DNA of 64,000 bases from Delphinapterus leucas (Eukaryota > Chordata > Mammalia > Artiodactyla > Monodontidae): positions 31,101,822 through 31,165,821 of the forward strand of contig NW_022098021.1 in the NCBI RefSeq assembly GCF_002288925.2, read 5' to 3'. The notes under the pieces are model-generated. The model had not been told where the DNA came from, did no database searches, and saw nothing but the letters and a program-made list of their open reading frames with translations. This document shows positions 1-9,385 of the stretch, piece by piece; position 1 is the stretch's first letter, and every line of letters begins with the position of its first letter. The position numbers were made by a program, and so were the translations under genes.

Positions 1-540
1 CTACAGATAGGAATCCTCCCACCAGTGTTTCCAACCATCACCCCCACCTCCATGCTCTGAATCCAGGTGTTCCATCTTCTTGGAACAGATGCTTCATCCT
101 CAACATTCAGCATCTGGAGAACACCAACACTTATTTTGTCAGTTCTTATTTTCTAATAATGTCCCAGGCATAAAGTGAGGATTTTACTCATTTATTCTAA
201 CTTCCAATCTTATAAATAGTTCATTGGACACCAATAAAACATAATTCAAAGAAAAGAAAAAGGAGAAAATGCAGGTAAGATGTGTTTGAGATATTCATAG
301 AATCCTGACCTGAGCTTCTCAGGCTGGGTGCCTGACAGGGCTCAACTGATTTTTAGTTGAAGAGAAAATGTTTAAATCTCCCTAAACAATAGAGTATGTT
401 CTTTTTCTCTAATGAAAAGCACAAGTTCAATAAAATTGGAATTTTTTTAACTTGTCACTTGACATTTTAAAATTATCATCTTGGTTAATTCTGCCCTTAA
501 CGGTAAAATAAAAGTGATGAGACTAATATAATTAGAGAAG
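1..540. other. Unique sequence, no feature recognised
   Basis: This AT-rich stretch shows no convincing open frame, no SINE head or tail and no tandem repeat. Short A-rich runs near 250-275 do not belong to a recognisable element. Very old, unrecognisable repeat debris cannot be excluded by eye. Confidence 0.5.
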
Positions 541-1092
541 CAAAAATTACCATTTTTTGAGGGCTTTTACATCTCTTACATTTTTTTTTAAATAAATTTA
601 TTTATTTATTTTTGGGTGTGTTGGGTCTTTGTTTCTGTGTGAGGGCGTTCTCTAGTTGCGGCGAGTTGGGGCCACTCTTCATCACGGTGCATAGGTCTCT
701 CACTGTTGCTGCCTCTCTTGTTGCGGAGCACAGGCTCCAGACACCCAGGCTCAGTAGTTGTGGCTCACGGGCCTAGTTGCTCCACGGCATGTGGGATCTT
801 CTCAGACCACGGCTCGAACCCGTGTTCCCTGCATTGGCAGGCAGATTCTCAACCACTGTGCCACCAGGTTAGCCCTCTGTTATCTTTCTGCTAAAAGCTT
901 TGTGTGCATTATCACTAAACCGTCAGAATAGCTCAGTGAGGTAGGTATTACTTTTCCTGTTTTATAGATTAAGAAACTGAATCTCAGTGATATTAAGTTG
1001 TCACATTTCTATTAATACACAGACCCTGGCACCCCAACTTAGTTTTGTGTGAGACCAAAGCTCATGTCTCTGGTAACTGAGCTACATTGCCA
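541..1092 (-). repeat. MIR-like SINE relic, interrupted by a CHR-1-like SINE
   Basis: The part from about 877 to 1092 has the order of a reversed MIR: GAGGTAGGTATTA, TTTTATAGATTAAGAAACTGA, then a degenerate segment ending in GAGCTACATTGCC. The bases at 545-580 (TTTTTTGAGGGCTTTTACATC) resemble the outer end of the same reversed MIR, so the younger SINE at 581-876 probably landed inside it. MIR is an ancient, inactive mammalian tRNA-derived SINE. The right part is fairly clear; the left part is tentative. Confidence 0.5.
581..876 (-). mobile_element. CHR-1-like tRNA-Glu SINE (long form)
   Basis: On the plus strand the element starts with a T run and an AAATAAATTTATTTATTTAT tail. It continues through GTTGCGGCGAGTTGGGGC, GTTGCGGAGCACAGGCTC and GGCATGTGGGATCTTC, and ends with the reversed tRNA-like head AACCACTGTGCCACCAGG. 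That order is the long CHR-1-type SINE shared by cetaceans, hippos and ruminants, here in reverse. Several CpG sites have decayed, so it is older than the compact SINEs further right. No clear target duplication is visible. It encodes no protein and depends on L1 enzymes for movement. Confidence 0.8.
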
Positions 1093-1099
1093 AATATAA

Positions 1100-1210
1100 G
1101 CTGAAAAGTTTTCCCTAGTATTTTACAATTTACCAAATATTTATCTTTTTCTCATTAATGCACCTCACAATCTCATAAATAAATTATATATGCATTATTG
1201 ACACTTAAAA
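1100..1210 (-). repeat. Possible MIR fragment, left half
   Basis: CTCATTAATGCACCTCACAA followed by TCATAAATAAATTATATATG resembles the 3' half of a reversed MIR. The matching other half appears to lie at 9281-9385, beyond the two nested L1 insertions. It is heavily diverged and the call is tentative. Confidence 0.35.
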
Positions 1211-2086
1211 TCTTTTTATTTGTTTAAATGTTATTTTATTGTCATGAAAACACTTAACATGAGATCTACCCTCTCAACAAATTTTTAAGTGTATAATACA
1301 GTATAGTAACTATAGGCACAATCTCCTACAATAGACCTCTAGGACTTAATTATCTTACATAATTGAGACTTTATGCCCTTTGAAGAGTAGCTTTTCATTT
1401 CTCCCTCCCCTCAACCCCTGACAACTAACATTTCACCTCTGATCCTATAAACATGACTATTTTAAATACAGCATATAAGTGGATTATCAATATTTATTCT
1501 TCTATGACTGGTTTGTTTCATTTAGCATAATATCCTCAAGATTTTCCACATTTTCACATATTTCAGGATATTCTTTTCTTTTTATTAAGGCTGAATAGTA
1601 TCCCACTGTATATATCTACCACATTTTTCTTTATTGTTTCATCCATTGCTGGATATTTCCATGTCTTGGCTACTGTGAATTGTGCTGAAATAAACATTGG
1701 CGTGCGAATATCAATTTGAGATCCTGATTTTAGCTATTTTGCAAAAGTATGAAGGAGTGAGATTGCTGGATCATATGGTAGATCTAGTTTTAGTTTTTTG
1801 AAGAATGTCCATATTCTTTTCCAAAGCAGCTGATTATTTTGCATTCTCACCAAGAGTGCACAAGGGTTAGAGAAATATCTATTCAAGTCTTTAGCCCATT
1901 TTTAAATGGTGTTATTAGATTTTGTTTTTTTGATTTTGTTTGCTTTTTTCCTACTGAGTTGTAGAAGTTCTTTATATACTTCAGAAATTAACCCTTTAAC
2001 TGATGTATGCAAATATTTTCTCCCATTTCCAGGTTGCCTTTTCACTTATTGGTGGTTTCCTTTGCTGTTTAGAAGCTTTAAGCAAA
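1211..2086 (-). mobile_element. Old L1 (L1M-type) 3' fragment, 5'-truncated
   Basis: Read on the minus strand this is the 3' UTR and last part of ORF2 of an old mammalian L1. Plus-strand landmarks are GAGATCTACCCTCTCAACAA (1261-1280), TTAGCATAATATCCTCAAGA, GGCTGAATAGTATCCCACTG, TGCTGGATCATATGGTAG, CACAAGGGTTAGAG, TCTTTAGCCCATTTTTAAAT and CAAATATTTTCTCCCATTTC. There is an internal deletion near 1870 where the ORF2 text skips ahead. The fragment stops near AGAAGCTTTAAG, immediately before a much younger full-length L1. Divergence is high and no coding frame survives. Confidence 0.8.
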
Positions 2087-2096
2087 AAGAAAACAA
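2087..2096 (+). repeat. Probable target-site duplication, left copy, of the near full-length L1
   Basis: The ten bases AAGAAAACAA lie directly before the L1 5' end and recur at 9281-9290 after its 3' tail. The length and A-rich composition fit L1-mediated target duplication, but the sequence is low in complexity, so the pairing is probable rather than certain. Confidence 0.5.
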
Positions 2097-2107
2097 GGGA
2101 AGAGCTG

Positions 2108-2115
2108 CAAGATGG
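2108..2115 (+). promoter_or_regulatory. YY1-like motif at the L1 5' end
   Basis: CAAGATGG followed by TGG sits about 12 bases into the element. The AAGATGG core matches the YY1 site known to position transcription starts at the 5' end of human L1. Here the usual GGCGG after the core reads GGTGG, consistent with loss of a CpG. Function in this copy is inferred only. Confidence 0.4.
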
Positions 2116-3291
2116 TGGAAGAGTAAGATGCAGAGATCATCTTCCTCCCCACAAATACATCAGAAATACATCTACATGTGGAAGAACTCCTACAGAACAC
2201 CTACTGAACACTGGCAGAAGACATTAGACCTCCCAAAAGGTAAGAAACTCCCCACAAACCTGGGCAAAAGAAAAAAGGAAAAACAGAGACAAAAGAATAG
2301 GGATGGGACCTGCACCAGTGGGAGGGAGCTGTGGAGGAAAGGTTTCCACACACTAGTAAGGCCCTTCGCAGGGGGTGGAGGGAGGAAGTTTAGAGCCACG
2401 GAGGAGAGCGCAGCAACAGGGGTGTGGAGAGCAAAGTGGAGAGATTCCCACACAGAGGATCGGTGCCAAGCAGCACTCACCAGCCCGAGAGGCTTGTCTG
2501 CTCACTGGCCGGGGCGGGTGGGGGCAGGAAGCTGAGGCTCGGGCTTTGGTCAGAGCACAGGGAGAGGACTGGGGTTGGCGAAATGAACACAGCATGAAGG
2601 GGTTAGTGCACCACGGCTAGCCGGGAGGGAGTCCGGGAAGAAGTCTGGAGTTGCCTAAGAGGCAAGAGACTTTTTCTTCCCTCTTTGTTTCCTGGTGCGT
2701 GAGGAGAGGGGATTAAGAGTGCTGCTTAAAGGAGCTCCAGAGACAGGCGCGAGTCGCGGCTATCAGAGCAGACCCCAGAGATGGGCATGAGACGCTAAGG
2801 CTGCTGCTGCTGCCACCAAGAAGCCTGTGTGAGCACAGGTCACTCTCCACACCTCCCCTCCCAGGAGCCTGTGCAGCCCACCACTGCCAGGGTCCCGTGA
2901 TCCAGGGACAACTTCCCCGAGAGAATGCACGGTGAGCCTCAGGCTGGTACAACATCATGCTGGCCTCTGCCGCCACAGGCTCACCCCGCAACTGTACATC
3001 TCCCTCCCCCCGGCCTGAGTGAGCCAGAGCCCCCGAATCAGCTGCTTCTTAAACCCCGTCCTGTCTGAGCAAAGAACAGATGCCCTCAGGCGACCTACAC
3101 ACAGAGGCAAGTCCAAATCTAAAGCTGAAGCCCGAGACCTCTGCAAACAAAGAGAAAGGGAAATCTCTCCCAGCAGCCTCAGGAGCAGCAGACTAAATCT
3201 CCACAATAAACTTGATGTACCCTTCATCTGTGGAATACCTGAATAGACAACTAATCATCCCAAATTGAGGAGGTGGGCTTTGGGGGCAACG

Positions 3292-3327
3292 ATATATATA
3301 TATATATGTATGTATGTATGTATATAT
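3292..3327 (+). repeat. (TA)n(TGTA)n simple repeat in the L1 5' UTR
   Basis: Alternating TA followed by repeated TATG/GTAT units interrupts the L1 leader. It appears to be a local expansion within this copy. Confidence 0.75.
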
Positions 3328-4070
3328 TTTTTCCCTTTTGCTCTTTTTGTGAGTGTGTATGTGTATGCTTCTCTGTGTGATTTTGTCTCTATAGCTTTGC
3401 TTTTACCATTTGTCCTAGGGTTCTGTCAGTCCTTTTTATTTTTCTATTAATTAAAAAATATTTTTCTTTATAATTATTTTTTTATTTTAATAACTTTATT
3501 TCATTTTACTTTATTTTATTTTATCTTCTTCTTTCTTTCTTTCTTTTTTTTTCCCTCCCTTTTATTCAGAGCCATGTGTAGGACAGGCACTTGGTGCTCC
3601 AGCCAGGCATCCAGGCTGTGCCACTGAGGTGGGAGAGCCACATTCAGGACACTGGTCCACAAGAGATCTCCCAGCTCCATGTAATATCAAATGGCAAAAA
3701 TCTCCCAGAGATCTCCATCTCAATGCCAAGACCCAGCTCCACTCAACGACCAGCAAACTACAGTACAGGACACCCTATGCCAAACAACTAGCATGACAGG
3801 AACACAACTCCATCCATTAGCACAAAGGCTGTCTAAAATCATAATAAGGCCAAGGACACCTGAAAACACACTACCAGACGTGGACCTGCCCACAAGAAAG
3901 ACAAGATCCAGCCTCATCCACCAAAACACAGGCACTAGTCCCCTCCATCAGGAAGCCTACACAACCCACTGAAACCAACCTTAGCCACTGGGGACAGACA
4001 CGAAAAATAACAGGAACAACAAACATGCAGCCTGTGAAAAGGAGAACCCAAACACAGTAAGTTAAGCAAA

Positions 4071-5001
4071 ATGAGAAGACAGAAAAACACACAGCAGATG
4101 AAGGAGCAAGGCAAAAACTCACCAGACGTAACAAATGAAGGGGACATAGGCAGTCTCCCTGAAAGGGAATGCAGAATAATGATAGTAAAGATGATCCAAA
4201 AATCTTGGAAATAGCATGGAGAAAATAAAGTTTAACAAGGACCTAGAAGAACTAGAGAGCAAACAAACAGTGATGAGCAACACAATAAATGAAATTCAAA
4301 ATTCTCTAGAAGGGATCAGTAGCAGAATGACAGAGGCAGAGGAATGGATAAGTCACCTGGAAGATAAAATAGTGGAAATAAATACTGGAGAGCAGAATAA
4401 AGAAAAAAGAGTGAAAAGAATTGAGGATACTGCAGAGAAGAATAAAGAAAAAAGAGTGAAAAGAATTGAGGACAGTCTCAGAGACCTCTGGGACAACATT
4501 AAATGCACCAACGTTCGAATTATAGGGGTCCAAGAAAAAGAAGAGAAAAATAAAGGGACTGAGAAAATATTTGAAGATATTATAGTTGAAAATTTCCCTA
4601 ATATGGGAAAGGAAATAGTTAATCAAGTCCAGGAAGCACAGAGAGTCCCATACAGGATAAATCCAAGGAGAAACAGGCCAAGACACATATTAATCAAACT
4701 ATCAAAAATTAAATACAAAGAACAAATATTAAAAGCAGCAAGGAAAAAACAACAAATAACATGAGGGATTCCCAATAAGGTTAAGAGCTGATCTTTCAGC
4801 AGAAACTCTGCAAGCCAGAGGGAGTGGCAGGAAATAATTAAAGTGATGAAGGAGAAAAACCTACAACCAAGATTACTCTACCCATCAAGGATCCCATTCA
4901 GATTTGAAGAAGAAATTAAAACCTTTACAGACAAGCAAAAACTAAGAGAATTCAGCACCAGCAAACCAGCTTTACAACAAATGCAAAAGGAACTTCTCTA
5001 G
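4071..5001 (+). pseudogene. L1 ORF1 (RNA-binding protein), broken
   Basis: ORF1p is the L1 RNA chaperone that trimerises through a coiled coil and coats L1 RNA in the cytoplasm. The start at 4071 is chosen because its first residues read MRRQKNTQQMKEQG, the family N terminus. An extra A in the A run near 4198-4202 shifts the frame and gives a stop at 4212-4214. The main surviving frame (4216-4764) holds the coiled coil and the RRM-like core (RIIGVQ near 4518, then IFEDIIVENFPNMGKE). A two-base loss near 4762 makes a TGA, and a one-base loss near 4818 returns to the original frame, which ends at TAG 4999-5001. The coiled coil carries an in-frame 45-bp tandem duplication (4396-4485). Confidence 0.9.
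4396..4485 (+). repeat. Two-copy in-frame 45-bp tandem duplication in the ORF1 coiled coil
   Basis: The text AATAAAGAAAAAAGAGTGAA begins at 4396 and again at 4441, a 45-bp period. Translation gives NKEKRVKRIEDTAEK followed by NKEKRVKRIEDSLRD, two 15-residue copies. The copies differ only near their ends, so the duplication is fairly recent or was homogenised. Fifteen residues is one more than two heptads, so the register of the coiled coil would shift. Confidence 0.9.
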
Positions 5002-5058
5002 GTAGGAAACACAAGAGAAGGAAAACACCTACAATAATAAACCAAAACAATGAAGAAA

Positions 5059-8000
5059 ATGGTAATAGGAACATACATAACAATAATTACCTTTAATGTA
5101 AATGGATTAAATGCTCTAGCGAAAAGACACAGACTGGCTGAATGGATACAAAAACAAGACCTGTATATATATGCTGTCTACAAGAGACCCACTTCAGACC
5201 TAGGGACACATACAGACTGAAATGGAGGGGATGGAAAAAGATATTCCACGCAAATGGAAATAAAAAAAGAGTTGGAGTACCACTTGTAATATCAGACAAA
5301 ATAGACTTTAAAACAAAGACTATTATAAGAGACAAAGAAGGACACTAAATAATGATCAAGGGATCAATAAAAGAAGAAGATAAAACAATTGTAAATATTT
5401 ATGCACCCCACATAGGAGAACCTCAATACATAAGGCAAATGCTAAGGGCCATAAAAGGGGAAATCGACAGTAACACAGTCTTAGTAGGGGACTTTAACAC
5501 TCCACTTTCACCAATGGAGAGATCATCCAAAATGAAAATAAATAAGGAAACACAAGCTTTAAATGATACATTAAACAAGATGTACTTAATTGATATTTAT
5601 AAGACACTCCATCCAAAAACAACAGAATACACATTCTTCTCAAGTGCTCATGGAACATTCTCCAGGATAGATCATATCTTGGGTCACAAATCAAGCCTTG
5701 GTAAATTTAAGAAAATTGAAATTGTATCAAGTATCTTTTCTGACCACAATGCCATGAGACTAGATATCAATTACAGGAAAAAATCTGTAAGAAATACAAA
5801 CACATGGAGGCTAAACAACACACTACTTAATAACCAAGAGATCACTGAAAAACTCAAAGAGGAAATCAAAAAATACCTAGAAACCAGTGAAAAGGAAAAC
5901 ATGATGATCAAAAACCTATGGGATGCAGCAAAAGCCGTTCTAAGAGGGACGTTTAAAGCAATACAATCCTACCTTAAGAAACCAGAAACATATCAAATAA
6001 ATAGCCTAACCTTACACCTAAAGCAATTAGAGAAAAAAGAGCAAAAACCCCCAAAGTTAGCAGAAGGAAAGAAGTCATAAAGATCAGATCAGAAATACAT
6101 GAAAAATAAATGAAGGAAACGACAACAAAGATAAATAAAACTAAAAGCTGGTTCTTTGAGAAGGTAAACAAAATTGATAAACCATTAACCAGACTTACCA
6201 AGAAAAAAAGGGAGAAGACTGAAATCAATATAATTAGAAATGAAAAAGGAGAAGTAACAACTGACACTGCAGAAGTACAAAGGATCAAGAAGAGAATGGA
6301 CAATCTGGAAGAAATGGGAGAATTCTTAGAAATGCACAACCTTCTGAGACTGAAAAATATGAATAGACCAATCACAAGCACTTAAACTGAACCTGTGATT
6401 AAAAATCTTCCAACAAACAAAAGCCCAGGACCAGATGGCTTCAAAGGAGCATTCTATCAAACATTTAGAAAAGAGCTATCACCTATCCTTCTCAAAATCT
6501 TCCAAAATATAGCAGATGGGGGAACACTCCCAAACTCATTCTACAAGGCCACCATCACCCTGATACCAAAACCAGACAAAGAGGTCACAAAGAAAGAAAA
6601 CTACAGGCCAATATCAGTGATGAACATAGATGCAAAAATCCTCAACAAATACTAGCAAACAAAATCCAACAGCAGATTAAAAGGATCATACACTATGATT
6701 AAGTGGAGTTTATCCCAGGAATGCAAGGCTTCTTCAATATACTCAAATCAATCAACGTGATACATAATGATAACAAATTGAAGGAGAAAAAGCATATGAT
6801 CATCTCGATAGATTCAGAGAAAGCTTTTGACAAAATTCAACACCCATTTATAATAAAAACACTCCAGAAAGCAGGCATAGAGGGAACTTGCCTCAACATA
6901 ATAAAGGCCATATATGACAAACCCACAGCCAACATCATCCTCAATGGTGAAAAACTGAAACCATTTCCACTAAGATCAGAAACAGGACAAGGTTGCCCAC
7001 TCTTACCACTATTATTCAACAGAGTTTTGGAAGTTTTAGCCACAACAGTCAGAGAAGAAAAATAAATAAAAGGAATCCAAATTGGAAAAGAAGAAGTAAA
7101 GGTGTCAATGTTTGCAGATGACTTGATACTATACATAGAGAATCCTAAAGATGCCACCAGAAAACTACTAGAGCTAATCAATGAATTTGGTAAAGTAGCA
7201 GGATACAAAATTAATGCATAGTAATCTCTTGCATTTCTACACACTAGTGATGAAAAATCTGAAAGTGTAATTAAGAAAACACTCCCATTAGCCATTGCAA
7301 CAACAACAAAAAATATCTAGGAATAAACCTACCTAAGCAGACAAAAGACCTGTATGCAGAAAATTATGACACTGATGAAAGAAATTAAAGATGATACAAA
7401 TAAATGGAGAGATATACCATGTTCTTGGTTTGGAAGAATCAACATTGTGAAAATGACTATACTACCCAAAGCCATCTACAGATGCAATGCAATCCCTATC
7501 AAACTACCTCTGACAACTTTCACAGAACTAGAGCAAAAAAAATCACAATTTGTATGGAAACACAAAAGACCCTGAATAGCCAAAGCTATCTTGAGAAAGA
7601 AAAATGGAGCTGGAGGAATCAGGCTCCCTGACTTCAGACTATACTACAAAGCTACAGTAATCAAGACAGTATGGTACTGGCACAGAAACAGAAATATAGA
7701 ACCATGGAACAGGATAGAAAACCCAGAGACAAACACATGCACATATGGTCACCTTATGTTTGATAAAGGAGGCAAGAATATACAGTGGAGAAAAGATAGC
7801 CTCTTCAATAAGTGTTGCTCGTAGATCTCTACAGCTACATGTAAAAGAATGAAATTAGGACACTCCCTAACACCATACACAAAAATAAACTCAAAATGGA
7901 TTAACGACCTAAATGTAAGGCCAGACACTATCAAACTCTTAGAGGAAAACATAGGCAGAACACTCTATGACGTAAATCACAGCAAGATCCTTTATGACCC

Positions 8001-8859
8001 ACCTCCTAGAGAAATGGAAATAAAAACAAAAATAAACAAATGGGACCTAATGAAACTTAAAAGCTTTTGAACAGCAAAGGAAACAATAAAAAACATGAAA
8101 AGACAACCCTCAGAATGGGAGAACATATTTGCAAATGAAGCAACTGACAAAGGATTAATCTCCAAAATTTATAAGCAGCTCATGCAGCTCAATATTAAAA
8201 AACAACAAACAACCCAATCCAAAAATGGGCAGAAGACCTAAATAGACATTCCTCGAAAGAAGATGTACAGGTTGCCAACAAACACATGAAAGAATGCTCA
8301 ACATCATTAATCATTAGAGAAATGCAAATCAAAACTACCATGAGATATCATCTCACACTGGTCAGAATGGCCATCATCAAAAAAAATCTACAAACAATAA
8401 ATAAAACAATCTACAAACAATAAATTCTAGAGAGGGTCTAGAGAAAAGGGAACCCTCTTGCAGTGTTTATTGGAATGTAAATTGATACAGCCACTATGGA
8501 GAACAGTATGGACGTTCCTTAAATAACTAAAACTAGAACTACCATACGACCCAGCAATTCCACTACTGGGCATATACCCTGAGAAAACCATAATTCAAAA
8601 AGAGTCATGTACCAAAATGTTCATAGCAGCTCTATTTACAATAGCCAGGATATGGAAACAACTGAAGTGTCCGTCAGCAGATGAATTGATAAAGAAGATG
8701 TGGCACATATATACAATGGATTATTACTCAGCCATAAAAAGGAATGAAACTGAGTTATTTGTAGTGAGGTGGATGGACCTAGAGACTGTCATACAGGGCG
8801 AAGTAAGTCAGAAAGAGAAAAGCAAATACTGTATGCTAACACACATAGATGGAATCTAA
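5059..8859 (+). pseudogene. L1 ORF2 (endonuclease-reverse transcriptase), broken
   Basis: ORF2p nicks target DNA and copies L1 or SINE RNA at the nick. The start at 5059 gives MVIGTYITIITFNVNGLNA, the endonuclease N terminus. Endonuclease landmarks follow: QETH near 5181, GDFNTPLS at 5487, SDHN at 5739. Reverse transcriptase landmarks include KSPGPDGF near 6420 and the catalytic FADD at 7111-7122, while the C-terminal segment ends at TAA 8857-8859. Lesions include a TA insertion near 5165, stops at 5346, 6078, 6383, 6653, 6700, 7063, 7219, 7222, 7573, 7822 and 8068, and two in-frame deletions near 6290 and 6350. Catalytic motifs remain readable but no frame spans a full domain set. Confidence 0.92.
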
Positions 8860-8949
8860 AAAAAAAAAAAAAAAAGTGGGCATAATAAGAACCTAGCGGC
8901 AAGACGTGAATAAAGATGCATACCTACTAGAGAATGGACTTGAGGATAC

Positions 8950-8972
8950 GGGAGGGGGAAGGGTAAGCTGGG
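8950..8972 (+). other. Predicted G-quadruplex motif, L1 3' UTR block 1
   Basis: Four G runs of three or more are separated by loops of 1, 2 and 6 bases. G-rich polypurine tracts able to form quadruplexes are a known property of mammalian L1 3' UTRs. Confidence 0.65.
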
Positions 8973-9094
8973 ACAAAGTGAGAGAGTGGCATGGACACTA
9001 CACTACCAAACGTAAAATAGATAGCTAGTGGGAAGCAGCCGCTTAGCACAGGGAGATCAGCTCCAGGCTTTGTGACCACCTAGAGGGATGGATA

Positions 9095-9113
9095 GGGAGG
9101 GTGAGAGGGAGGG
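9095..9113 (+). other. Predicted G-quadruplex motif, L1 3' UTR block 2
   Basis: GGGAGGGTGAGAGGGAGGG has four G3 runs with loops of 1, 5 and 1 bases. The corresponding site of the 52-kb L1 copy (53438-53452) is even tighter. Confidence 0.7.
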
Positions 9114-9215
9114 AGATGTAAGAGGGAAGAGATATGGGAGCATGTGTATGTGTATAACTGATTCACTTGGTTATAAAGCAGAAACTAACACACCATTGTA
9201 AAGCAATTATACTCC

Positions 9216-9221
9216 AATAAA
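9216..9221 (+). promoter_or_regulatory. L1 polyadenylation signal
   Basis: AATAAA follows ACTCC at the end of the 3' UTR and directly precedes the simple-repeat tail, the expected place for the cleavage signal of the L1 transcript. Confidence 0.8.
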
Positions 9222-9280
9222 GATGATAAATAAATAAATAAATAAACAAACAAACAAAGGGGAGAGGAAAAAAAAAAAGA

Positions 9281-9385
9281 AAGAAAACAAAGACTCTCTG
9301 TAACTCATTTGCCCAAGAACCCAAAATTTTAAAAAGTCAGGGTCAGAATTTGAATTCAATTATTCTAATAATCCACACTTTTTAT
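9281..9385 (-). repeat. MIR fragment, right half; its first ten bases are the right target-duplication copy of the L1
   Basis: AAGAAAACAA at 9281-9290 repeats 2087-2096. The following CTCTCTGTAACTCATTTGCC, CAAGAACCC and GTCAGAATTTGAATTC follow the reversed MIR order (sequence around the usual TTGCCCAAGGTCACAC). It may continue the MIR piece at 1100-1210. Confidence 0.5.

Larger units (their letters stand above)
2097..4070 (+). promoter_or_regulatory. L1 5' UTR with internal promoter region
   Basis: The first kilobase is GC-rich in an otherwise AT-rich window and carries family landmarks such as AATACATCAGAAATACATCT, AGCGCAGCAACAGGGGTG, GGGAGGGAGTCCGGG and CCACTGCCAGGGTCCCGTGA. From about 3290 to 3560 it turns into a TA/GTAT and T-rich spacer, then an A-rich, C-containing leader before ORF1. 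In L1 elements this region drives transcription by RNA polymerase II from the element's first bases. Short open frames inside it are not conserved coding sequence. Confidence 0.75.
8860..9258 (+). other. L1 3' UTR and tail
   Basis: The region starts with an A run, then holds two G-rich blocks, the family text GATAGCTAGTGGGAAGCAGC (9020-9039) and AACACACCATTGTAAAGCAA (9187-9206). The tail is an ATAA repeat followed by ACAA units. A further GGGGAGAGG and A run at 9258-9280 lies between this tail and the probable target duplication, suggesting a second tail or a short piece of copied flanking sequence. Confidence 0.85.
2097..9280 (+). mobile_element. Near full-length L1 retrotransposon, coding-defective
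   Basis: This is a 7.2-kb L1 of the cetacean/ruminant type with all parts in order: a GC-rich 5' UTR starting GGGAAGAGCTGCAAGATGG, a T-rich spacer, ORF1 (4071-5001), a short intergenic gap, ORF2 (5059-8859), a G-rich 3' UTR, a polyadenylation signal at 9216 and an ATAA/ACAA tail. Both ORFs are broken by several substitutions and indels, so the copy cannot make its own proteins. It sits at the truncated end of an older minus-strand L1 and is flanked by a probable 10-bp direct repeat. Decay of CpG sites and about ten independent lesions mark it as fixed and no longer active. Confidence 0.93.

Noticed and set aside
1906..2535. 209-codon plus-strand open frame
   Set aside because: It runs from an antisense old L1 across the junction into the 5' UTR of the young L1. 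It is a chance fusion of two repeats, not a gene.
4306..4686. 126-codon minus-strand frame
   Set aside because: It is antisense to L1 ORF1 and rich in Phe/Ile/Leu as expected from A-rich coding DNA read backwards.
5974..6381. 135-codon minus-strand frame with apparent hydrophobic segments
   Set aside because: Antisense shadow of L1 ORF2; the hydrophobic look comes from reversed Lys/Asn-rich codons.
6837..7295. 152-codon minus-strand frame
   Set aside because: Antisense of the L1 reverse transcriptase region; the sense strand explains it fully (FADD at 7111).
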